Source of the DNA: CAYWCV01 sp964629885
GTDB lineage: Bacteria; Bacteroidota; Rhodothermia; Balneolales; CAYWCV01
Assembly: GCA_964629885.1 (NCBI GenBank)
Contig: CAZVRJ010000035.1
Location: 1 to 25,711, forward strand
Reading direction: 5' to 3'
DNA length: 25,711 bases
In this document: piece by piece, positions 15,482 to 21,594 of the stretch
How the letters are laid out: each line of letters begins with the position of its first letter
Position numbering within the stretch: the first letter of the stretch is position 1
The notes under the pieces: model-generated
Told to the model about the DNA's origin: nothing
What the model saw: only the letters and a program-made list of their open reading frames with translations
The model's database searches: none
Program-made: the position numbers and the translations under genes

Positions 15482-15926
15482 TACTCACATTCTTCTTTGG
15501 CTGATGTTAGAACCACATCGGCTACAACGCTCCGTCGGTATGTACCTTCGTGACTATGAAACGAAGATTCACGTTTCCGCTGTCAGTCTGTGGGAGATCG
15601 CCATTAAAGTAGGTTTAAACAAACTTGAAATCCCGGGTCTGAAAATGGATCGCCTGATAATAACTATGCAGGAGTTGGATATGAATTTGATCGAGCTCAG
15701 CGCAGAAGAAGCTGCATCCTCAATCAAATTGTCGAGTACCTTGCATAAAGACCCGTTTGATCGGATGATTGCTTGGCAGGCGATCAGTCGCGATTTGCTC
15801 TTGGTTACATCCGACGATGTGATGGGCGAGTTCGAGCAATTTGGTCTGAGGCGGTTCAAATCGGACGATACATCGTTCTTGTTGAATGAGGAAATCGAGG
15901 CATATAATGCCATGATTGAGGATTGA
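15462..15926 (+). CDS. PIN-domain toxin (VapC-like ribonuclease)
   Basis: This is a 154-residue PIN-domain protein. Acidic residues of the metal site are visible: Asp7 (LVDTHILLW), Glu45 (SLWEIAIK), Asp97 or Asp100 (DPFDRMIAWQA) and Asp118/119 (VTSDDVMGEF). The family acts as Mg-dependent endoribonucleases, often on tRNA or rRNA. A tail after about residue 132 (KSDDTSFLLNEEIEAYNAMIED) makes it longer than the usual ~128 residues of this subgroup. The start at 15462 overlaps the end of the antitoxin gene. The frame is intact, so the pair is probably functional. Confidence 0.9.
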   Translation: MKSCLVDTHILLWLMLEPHRLQRSVGMYLRDYETKIHVSAVSLWEIAIKVGLNKLEIPGLKMDRLIITMQELDMNLIELSAEEAASSIKLSSTLHKDPFDRMIAWQAISRDLLLVTSDDVMGEFEQFGLRRFKSDDTSFLLNEEIEAYNAMIED

Positions 15927-15927
15927 A

Positions 15928-16026
15928 ATGTGGGGAAAGGATTTGTCTTATACGGCGATGCTCGAGCAACTCGTCACACTCACCGCTGCTGCAGAAACCT
16001 CAACTAAATTATGGGCCATGCCATGA
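15928..16026 (+). CDS. Small ORF coupled to the next gene (32 codons)
   Basis: The ORF starts at ATG 15928, one base after the toxin stop, and encodes 32 residues beginning MWGKDLSYTAMLEQLVTLTA. Its TGA (16024-16026) overlaps the ATG at 16023 of the next gene (ATGA). It is amphipathic and helical in appearance with no recognised motif. It may be a real small protein, a leader that couples translation, or an N-terminal piece separated from the next gene by a frameshift. Only its position supports it. Confidence 0.4.
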   Translation: MWGKDLSYTAMLEQLVTLTAAAETSTKLWAMP

Positions 16027-16691
16027 GCAGCTACAATGAGCAATCGACCGAAAGTGGGTCTACATCGACGAATCCATACAGGGATAGCTCGACCAATCTC
16101 ATTTACAACTTGCTGTTTTGCGACAATCTTGATTTGTACAAGGACACTGTCGAACTGCCATACAAGTATCCGTACGACGTCCTTTTCTCAGATTTGAGCA
16201 CTGTATCCGATCTTCAGAAAGTCATTGATGACAGCTCTGTGAATGCCCGGTTAAAGGTACTATCCTATAACAAGCAACGCGTACTCGCGCACATTGCGAG
16301 CGTGAAAGAGCTCCTTGCCGTCATTGTGGAAGTTGGGCTTGAGAATGGTCTCGACACTCTAGCTTCGTATCGTGACGGATCAGCACGGTACATCAACCAA
16401 ACAGGCAAGATGATTATTTGGGAGGCAACGGACCAAACATCCAACACACTGACGAATGAGTTGTTCTCGCACAGCCTAACCATCGTGAATATGATCGGTG
16501 CTTGGGACAAACCCCGACGGCCAGCACCCGCAAAAGGAATTGCGAGAATAACATTTCTAGTTTCAGATGGGCTCTACTTTGGAGAAGGACCCATTCAGAC
16601 ATTGTTTTCCGATCCAATGGCGCGTCCTGCACTGATGTCGGCTACTTCATTGATGAAGTATTTGACGGAAACATCTTTGGGCTCGAAATGA
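16023..16691 (+). CDS. Hypothetical protein, 222 residues
   Basis: This protein is not recognised. It is soluble, with no signal or membrane helix. A Ser/Thr-rich N-terminus (SSYNEQSTESGSTSTNPYRD) precedes a region with LIYNLLFCDNLDLYK, a helical middle (RVLAHIASVKELLAVIVEVGLENGLDTLAS) and a mixed alpha/beta C-terminal half (GIARITFLVSDGLYFGEGPI). The ATG at 16023 is favoured because it overlaps the TGA of the small ORF before it; an ATG at 16011 in the same frame would add four residues. It is downstream of the toxin-antitoxin pair with no promoter gap, so it may be co-transcribed. No function is proposed. Confidence 0.7.
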   Translation: MSSYNEQSTESGSTSTNPYRDSSTNLIYNLLFCDNLDLYKDTVELPYKYPYDVLFSDLSTVSDLQKVIDDSSVNARLKVLSYNKQRVLAHIASVKELLAVIVEVGLENGLDTLASYRDGSARYINQTGKMIIWEATDQTSNTLTNELFSHSLTIVNMIGAWDKPRRPAPAKGIARITFLVSDGLYFGEGPIQTLFSDPMARPALMSATSLMKYLTETSLGSK

Positions 16692-17001
16692 TGATGGTAG
16701 CCTCGAAGCAGTTTGACTGCGGGATTGTCGTACTAGTTTACATCCCAGTCTGAATAGACGCTAGTTTTGAACTACTGACAGCACCGATAACACTGATGTG
16801 TTGAATGATAAGGAGAACTGATTATAGTATGCTGATAAACATTGCTCCGAAATTGCCAATGCGTGATTAAGCCGCAACCAAAGTCATGGGGACAACGAGA
16901 ATTTTCCTTGCTTGACCCGCGCTCCTACCGATTCGATCATGCTCCGCAGAAACGATATACTTTATCGTGCGAAGTGTCCGTTACAAAAATCAGGGACACC
17001 A
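16692..17001. other. Intergenic region with one repeat half and a small palindrome
   Basis: No convincing gene is present. It holds an AACTACTGACAGCACCGATA arm of the intergenic repeat family (16770-16800) and a perfect inverted repeat ACGATA-tactt-TATCGT (16952-16968) that includes a TATACT. The latter may be part of the promoter of the DUF1287 gene, but no -35 partner is seen. Confidence 0.5.
16770..16800. repeat. AACCACTGAT-family repeat, copy 3 (half, degenerate)
   Basis: AACTACTGACAGCACCGATA then ACACTGATGTG. It matches one arm of the family with several changes; no facing arm is seen. Confidence 0.5.
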
Positions 17002-17045
17002 CGAGCATGAACTGAGCACGAACTGAGCACGAAATGAGTATGAAA
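17002..17045. repeat. Four 11-bp tandem units running through the DUF1287 start codon
   Basis: The units are CGAGCATGAAC, TGAGCACGAAC, TGAGCACGAAA and TGAGTATGAAA. The ATG at 17034-17036 spans the junction of units 3 and 4, and the in-frame ATG at 17040-17042 is inside unit 4. Confidence 0.85.
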
Positions 17046-17633
17046 TCCACACTTCTTTTTATCCTGCTGTTTCTTTCAACCTATTCAGCTACGGTTGCAC
17101 AGGTCAGTTTTTATGCCAGGCTTGCAGATTCGACGCTCACATTGACAAAACAGAACGTTCGATACGATCCGGCGTATGTACGACTTTCATATCCAAATGG
17201 TGACGTGCCGGCTGACCGGGGTGTTTGTACAGATGTCATCATTCGCGCCTACCGAAAACTCGGGATCGACCTGCAGAAGGAAGTTCACGAAGACATGAAA
17301 GCAAATTTCGGTCTGTATCCCAAAATGTGGGGGCTCACTCGGCCAGACCGCAACATTGACCATCGTCGGGTTCCTAACCTGATGACGTTCTTTTCAAGGC
17401 ATGGGGTGGTCAAACCCATATCAACTAGGGCGAATGACTACAAACCCGGCGACATTGTCTGTTGGGATCTTGGTCGTGGCTTGACACACATCGGCATTGT
17501 GTCAAACAAAAAATCGGCAGACGGACAGCGCTATCTAATCGTTCATAACATTGGTGCCGGCCAAGTTCTCGAAGACTGCTTGTTCAGCTACAAGATCATC
17601 GGCCATTATCAGTTTTCGAAGCCATTGTCCTGA
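17034..17633 (+). CDS. DUF1287 secreted protein (NlpC/P60-like fold)
   Basis: This is a 199-residue protein with a Sec signal (MKSTLLFILLFLSTYSATVAQ, cleavage after about residue 23). The mature part matches DUF1287: YPNGDVPADRGVCTDVIIRAYR with Cys65, DMKANFGLYPKMWGL, RRVPNLMTFFSR, GDIVCWDLGRGLTHIGIVS with His152, and VHNIGAG with His171. The Cys-His-His arrangement suggests a papain-like cell-wall hydrolase or amidase, which is inference. Two in-frame ATGs (17034 and 17040) are possible and both lie in a tandem repeat. The 3' end overlaps the convergent broken gene by 38 bp. Confidence 0.85.
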   Translation: MSMKSTLLFILLFLSTYSATVAQVSFYARLADSTLTLTKQNVRYDPAYVRLSYPNGDVPADRGVCTDVIIRAYRKLGIDLQKEVHEDMKANFGLYPKMWGLTRPDRNIDHRRVPNLMTFFSRHGVVKPISTRANDYKPGDIVCWDLGRGLTHIGIVSNKKSADGQRYLIVHNIGAGQVLEDCLFSYKIIGHYQFSKPLS

Positions 17634-18399
17634 GCGAAGCGGAATCAGCCGAACGACTTTGGCTCCGTTCCTCATCATTTCCTATCTCTAATTCATCGAG
17701 TAACGCCTTCTGCGCACCGCTGCTTCGTAGGCGCTTCTTGATGGATGCGACGATCTGTGCGTATTGGGATTTCTGTTTCTCGAAGTAGCGCTTCATAATG
17801 AGGCGGGATAGTCCGAAACTGGAAAGGATGCCCAGGAAGGGGAGTATGAAGAACGAGGCGCCTGACAATTGAAGCCATTCGAACAGTAAGATCCCCAGTC
17901 CGGCACCGAAGAACATCGAAGAGCCGACGGCGATGACTTCGAACGCATATCATTTCGCAATATAACGGATTCGCGTTTTGCCGTTCTTTGGACTCAGTGA
18001 CAGATGCTTCTCGACTCCGGTGTCGCTTTCCGGCTGCTCCCATTCGAACGCCTTGCCCACTTTCCCGGGCTTACCGATGTAACCCGTGATTCGACGGATC
18101 TCCTGCACGACATCCTCCCAGGCCTCTTCAGTTAACTCGCCGGTAAGCGTCAGGTCGTCGAGTATGGTCGACGACTGCCCGAACCAGCGGAACGTCGCAT
18201 CTGGGTCGGCTCTTCCGGCTCGGTCGATGGCCTGATCCAGCGATTCCCGGTCTATGCCGACCTCAGCGGCGATGTGACGGAGGTCCTCGACGGAGAGGAC
18301 CATCTCATCTTGGTTCAAATCCTTCCGGTTCTGGATCTTGGATGCCAAGGCCAGGATCTTGCTGATCTCTTCCTTCGAAAATGTGCGGTTGGGGTCCAT
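17596..18399 (-). pseudogene. Two-part membrane protein gene split by an in-frame TGA
   Basis: One reading frame covers 267 codons with a single TGA at 17950-17952 (codon 150). The first part (149 residues) is soluble and helical: FSKEEISKILALASKIQNRK, a segment LSVEDLRHIAAEVGID, then a beta-rich region ending KNGKTRIRYIAK. The second part continues YAFEVIAVGSSMFFGAGLG and has two hydrophobic helices (about residues 155-195), then a basic helix. Proteins with a helical N-domain, a beta segment and a two-helix membrane tail are a recurring architecture, so the halves probably were one gene. A single CGA-to-TGA change would explain the stop. The 3' end overlaps the DUF1287 gene. Alternatives are two separate genes, stop readthrough or a sequence error. 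Confidence 0.65.
17622..17660. repeat. CTGAGCGAAGCGGA-type dispersed repeat at convergent gene ends
   Basis: The CATTGTCCTGAGCGAAGCGG core with a downstream CGAA resembles the widespread bacterial CCTGAGCGAAGCGGA(G)TCGAA repeat. It lies where the DUF1287 gene and the broken gene overlap, and encodes the SADSASLRTM tail of the latter. Confidence 0.45.
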
Positions 18400-18434
18400 G
18401 GGATACGATTTGGTTTAACCGATTATACAAAGAG

Positions 18435-18530
18435 AACCACTGAAAAAACAAATTGTACCATAGATGGCACAGATAACACAGATGGGGTCAACCATTGAAA
18501 ACATCTGTGTTATCAGTGTAATCAGTGGTT
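18435..18530. repeat. AACCACTGAT-family inverted repeat, copy 4 (best conserved)
   Basis: The ends are AACCACTGA and ATCAGTGGTT. Inside is a perfect 13-bp inverted repeat GATAACACAGATG (18472-18484) / CATCTGTGTTATC (18502-18514). It lies in the gap between divergent genes. Confidence 0.9.
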
Positions 18531-18533
18531 CGG

Positions 18534-18541
18534 TATATTTG
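18534..18541 (+). promoter_or_regulatory. TAnnTTTG promoter -7 box before the lipoprotein hydrolase
   Basis: TATATTTG fits the consensus and lies 79 bp before the ATG at 18621, directly after the repeat. No -33 element is seen. Confidence 0.35.
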
Positions 18542-18620
18542 TAGCACACTACTTTGAACGTTTTCTGTTTACCTGCGTCGAAATGTGAATGGCAGTGAAT
18601 CGAATCCAAAGCGTTTGCCC

Positions 18621-19454
18621 ATGAAGCTTCTTATCATCTTTTTACTGGCGTTTATCTCCTGCGAAGCTGCCGAAAAGCCCGTGGCAGCAACGGCGGACCG
18701 GCAGGTCCGGCAAGTTTCCCATAATGGGGTGAGTGTCACTGTAATCGTCGACAAACCGGCGCTGCAAGTAATGGATGTGCTCATTGTTTACCACGGTACG
18801 GTGCAGTTCGACAGCAATCTTCTTCAGGCGGCAACCACAGCGCTCGACAACTTTAAGGCCATCCTCGACCGAAAGGACATGTTGATCGTTAGCGTTGCCT
18901 ATCCGCAGGAGAATGTGCTGTTTGGCGATGGCATCCTGCAAGCGGAGGCCGCCTTGCTTTGGGTCAAGAACAAAGCCGGTCAAGACCTGGGTGTTCGCGT
19001 CGGGAAAATCTTCCTTGGCGGACACTCGCAGGGGGGATACATGGTAACCCGCCTCAACTCGATGCACCAGACGAACGGGGTGATTTCCAATGCACCGGGT
19101 CCGCTGAACCTGGTTTACCGCTGTCAACTCGAAGAAAGTGGGCAGATCCCCTCCGGAGCGGTCTGTACAAAGCTCCGAAATGAGTACGGCACCACTGCGG
19201 CGAATCCCAACGCCTACCATCAGCGGTCGCTGTTGAATTTCGTGGGCGATTTCAAATCCGATATCCTTTTTGTGCAAGGGCTTAACGATTCGCCCATCCA
19301 GATGTATTCTTGGCCGACCTTCAAACTGGATGTCACGAGCTGCACGAATTGCGGCGGACGCCAGTTTCTGGAGATTCCCGGCGGTGAACACGCTGCATTG
19401 TTTACGAGCCCTATGGCGAAGACGGAATTTAATGCGTTCATCAGTAGTCGGTGA
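18621..19454 (+). CDS. Lipoprotein alpha/beta hydrolase
   Basis: This 277-residue protein has a lipoprotein signal KLLIIFLLAFISC with the lipidated Cys at position 14. The alpha/beta-hydrolase triad is visible: nucleophile Ser136 in GGHSQGGY, acid Asp223 in VQGLNDSPI, and His257 in PGGEHAAL. The oxyanion strand is VLIVYHGT (53-60). Four cysteines in the C-terminal half (168, 182, 241, 244) may form disulfides, in line with export. It resembles dienelactone-hydrolase or prolyl-oligopeptidase type esterases, but the substrate is unknown. The frame is open from 18585; the ATG at 18621 gives the clean signal peptide and is preferred. Confidence 0.87.
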   Translation: MKLLIIFLLAFISCEAAEKPVAATADRQVRQVSHNGVSVTVIVDKPALQVMDVLIVYHGTVQFDSNLLQAATTALDNFKAILDRKDMLIVSVAYPQENVLFGDGILQAEAALLWVKNKAGQDLGVRVGKIFLGGHSQGGYMVTRLNSMHQTNGVISNAPGPLNLVYRCQLEESGQIPSGAVCTKLRNEYGTTAANPNAYHQRSLLNFVGDFKSDILFVQGLNDSPIQMYSWPTFKLDVTSCTNCGGRQFLEIPGGEHAALFTSPMAKTEFNAFISSR

Positions 19455-19457
19455 TTG

Positions 19458-19531
19458 AACCACTGAAAACGCAGAAAAAACAGAAAAAGAAAAACTGAAA
19501 ACTTCAGTGTATTCTGTGTGTTCAATGGTTT
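19458..19531. repeat. AACCACTGAT-family inverted repeat, copy 5
   Basis: AACCACTGAAAACGCAG faces CAGTGTATTCTGTGTGTTCA then ATGGTTT. The centre is A-rich (AGAAAAAACAGAAAAAGAAA). It starts three bases after the hydrolase stop and may terminate it. Confidence 0.7.
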
Positions 19532-19540
19532 AAGTTAATA

Positions 19541-19615
19541 AACCACAGATCACACTGATAACACTGATGGGTTGTGCAGATTGGGCATCTGTGCCCATCA
19601 GTATAATCAGTGGTT
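19541..19615. repeat. AACCACTGAT-family inverted repeat, copy 6
   Basis: AACCACAGATCACACTGATA faces CATCAGTATAATCAGTGGTT, with an inner pair around GGGCATCTGTGCCC. It lies next to copy 5; together they fill most of the 238-bp gap before the DoxX-like gene. Confidence 0.8.
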
Positions 19616-19639
19616 CAACAATTCGGCCAGTTTTTCGTA

Positions 19640-19647
19640 TATCTTTG
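19640..19647 (+). promoter_or_regulatory. TAnnTTTG promoter -7 box before the DoxX-like gene
   Basis: TATCTTTG fits the consensus and lies 45 bp before the ATG at 19693. Confidence 0.4.
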
Positions 19648-19692
19648 GAGCTACAAACATGTATAGGCTATAAGTAACGAATTTACACTGAA

Positions 19693-20166
19693 ATGAAAGC
19701 CATCTTCGACAAAGTCGACCGATTCATCGCCGAATGGATGAACCGGTGGAGTTCTTCGGCCATCCGAATCTCGTTCGGGATCATCTTCATCTGGTTCGGC
19801 ATCTTGAAAGTGCTCGACGTTTCCTCTGCCGAAAGCTTGCTCAAAGCAACGGTAGTCTGGATGCCCTTCGGCACGCCCGAACTTTGGTTGATCGTGATCG
19901 GGTGGTGGGAGGTGGCCATCGGTGTGACCTTCCTGTTCCCGCAGACCACTAAAATTGCCATCGGACTGCTTTTTCTTCAGATGTTCGGCACCTTTATGCC
20001 GCTTGTCTTGCTGCCGGAGGTGACCTTCCAGAATGGGAATTTCCTGACGCCTTCGCTCGAGGGACAGTACATTATCAAGAACGTGATGATCATATCGGCC
20101 GCGCTGGCCCTCGGCGGGAAATATCACAAAAATGGTACAACCACTGAAAACACAGAAGAGCACTAA
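19693..20166 (+). CDS. DoxX-like integral membrane protein
   Basis: This 157-residue protein has four hydrophobic segments and the DoxX-type opening RISFGIIFIWFGILKVLDV, followed by the GWWEVAIGVTFLFP and IGLLFLQMFGTFMPLVLLP helices. It lies in the inner membrane; the molecular role of DoxX-like proteins is not settled, and some are linked to quinone or redox processes. The last eleven residues, NGTTTENTEEH, are encoded by a fragment of the AACCACTGAT repeat, so the natural C-terminus was probably replaced or extended. A TAnnTTTG box precedes the gene. Confidence 0.85.
   Translation: MKAIFDKVDRFIAEWMNRWSSSAIRISFGIIFIWFGILKVLDVSSAESLLKATVVWMPFGTPELWLIVIGWWEVAIGVTFLFPQTTKIAIGLLFLQMFGTFMPLVLLPEVTFQNGNFLTPSLEGQYIIKNVMIISAALALGGKYHKNGTTTENTEEH
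20138..20160. repeat. AACCACTGAT-family fragment, copy 7, inside the DoxX-like coding end
   Basis: AACCACTGAAAACACAGAAG is read in frame as the tail of the DoxX-like protein, and the TAA stop follows six bases later. Confidence 0.75.
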
Positions 20167-20203
20167 CAAAGGGTACAAGTACGCATTTCAACTGCTTCAT
20201 ATT

Positions 20204-21352
20204 ATGCCTTCTGCCATCATCGATTCATTTGCAAAAATAAAAGTAGCAGACGATAAACCTCACGAAATACTATTTCCATTATCGATAGAAATCGACCCGA
20301 TGGAAAAATTGCTTCTGGTCAATTTTGAAAAAGACCCTGACTCGATTTATGTGGGTTTTGAACCGCAGGTATTTGATGATACCATAAATGGCAACGGACA
20401 TTTAATTATTGGCTGGAGAGTAGACAAAAAGATTGATGTTTATCACCAAAAATCGCTGAAACTAGATGTTTCAAAGTACAGTATTGCTGGTGCAGGTTTA
20501 AACAAAATGATTCCAGTCGATATGGAAATAGCACTTTTTGAAGTGAATGACTTAGGTGTTCAGGCTCATTATAAATTCAGGGACATGCAGGATAGAGTCG
20601 TTGAAATTTCAATCAGAGAAAAAAATCAAAGAAAAAGAAAGCCATTCGGTTTACTGGCCCCAATGGGTGATGCTGCAACAAATCCCACATCGCTGCCGAT
20701 GGTGCTACTGCACGATTTCTATTTCGTAAGAAAAAACAATACAGAAATCAAGGTATCCATAAACGATACATCTCATGAACTGGATAATCTTCCAATGCGG
20801 ATGGATTGGCAAGAAATGACTTTTGCCCGATATAGCCCTAAGCCTTTGATTGCAACATTAAATCCGGAGCAGAATGGAGTGTTGGATGGTCTTAAACCTC
20901 TAGTTGGACAAGAAACTTTTCAAAAAGGTGACATCACATATGAAATTGAATGGGCTGACCAAACTGCATCCATTAAATCAATGAGCATCATGAATAACAT
21001 TCATCCGCTCACCATAAATTTTAGCCCTGCATTTCAATGTTTAAACACGATTCCAGCAAACTCCCAGCTTAGAGGTACATTTTCCATAACCGGACATGAA
21101 TCTGTAGGAAGAATTGCCGGTGAATATGGCATTCGATCTGGTGAGGAATCTGCGCAAATACGAGTTGTCCCATCGGAAGGTTGGAAACCCAAAACAACAA
21201 AATTTTCTACGTGGTTTTTATTTACTGTTGCTAAAGTTTTCAAAAAATGGCCTACCACATACCAATGGGATGCTAAAGTGCATAAGAGACCAGATGGGTT
21301 GTGGCAAATGCAGTCTAAATGGATGCGTACTTCGATTATTCTGAAGGATTAA
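20204..21352 (+). CDS. Hypothetical protein, 382 residues, AT-rich gene
   Basis: This protein is not recognised. It has no signal peptide or membrane helix and looks beta-rich throughout. Distinct stretches are IIDSFAKIKVADDKPHEILF at the N-terminus, NGHLIIGWRVDKKIDVYHQK (about 65-84), LPMVLLHDFYFVRKNNTEIK and, at the end, PTTYQWDAKVHKRPDGLWQM. The frame is open from 20132 and overlaps the DoxX-like gene, but that part is repeat sequence, so the ATG at 20204 is preferred. The gene is visibly richer in A+T than its neighbours, suggesting a different origin. It is bordered by repeat copies 7 and 8. Confidence 0.7.
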   Translation: MPSAIIDSFAKIKVADDKPHEILFPLSIEIDPMEKLLLVNFEKDPDSIYVGFEPQVFDDTINGNGHLIIGWRVDKKIDVYHQKSLKLDVSKYSIAGAGLNKMIPVDMEIALFEVNDLGVQAHYKFRDMQDRVVEISIREKNQRKRKPFGLLAPMGDAATNPTSLPMVLLHDFYFVRKNNTEIKVSINDTSHELDNLPMRMDWQEMTFARYSPKPLIATLNPEQNGVLDGLKPLVGQETFQKGDITYEIEWADQTASIKSMSIMNNIHPLTINFSPAFQCLNTIPANSQLRGTFSITGHESVGRIAGEYGIRSGEESAQIRVVPSEGWKPKTTKFSTWFLFTVAKVFKKWPTTYQWDAKVHKRPDGLWQMQSKWMRTSIILKD

Positions 21353-21358
21353 ATCCAT

Positions 21359-21430
21359 GTTTATAAACACGGATAACGCAGATATGTTCATCTCTGCATA
21401 GCATCTGTGCCATCAGTGTAATCAGCGGTT
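21359..21430. repeat. AACCACTGAT-family inverted repeat, copy 8
   Basis: ATAAACACGGATAACGCAGA faces CATCTGTGCCATCAGTGTAA then TCAGCGGTT. It separates the AT-rich gene from the Kai operon. Confidence 0.7.
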
Positions 21431-21594
21431 CATATCTCTTTTGCATTGAGACCGATTTGCGGATCATTCAGCAGCTGCTGTAGTACATAACTGTAGACTT
21501 ACTAGTAAGCGAGGTTAAGGAACTTCTTCAAGCCAGAATTCCGTGCGCGCTAGTCGCATTTCAGTTTTACTATAAATATTGAAGGGTGATTCAA
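21431..21594 (+). promoter_or_regulatory. kaiC upstream region with two perfect 12-bp palindromes and a Shine-Dalgarno
   Basis: The palindromes CAGCAGCTGCTG (21469-21480) and CTTACTAGTAAG (21498-21509) are possible regulator sites. GAAGGG (21581-21586) lies 8 bp before the ATG at 21595. No clear promoter box is seen; TATAAAT near 21571 is a weak -10 candidate. Confidence 0.4.

Noticed and set aside
16502..16753. 83-residue ORF in another frame over the end of the 222-residue gene
   Set aside because: It overlaps a better frame for most of its length and shows no protein-like pattern. A 20-codon ORF at 16689 was rejected for lack of any support.
21586..21594. GTG start for kaiC
   Set aside because: The ATG at 21595 has a well-spaced GAAGGG upstream, while the GTG overlaps that site.
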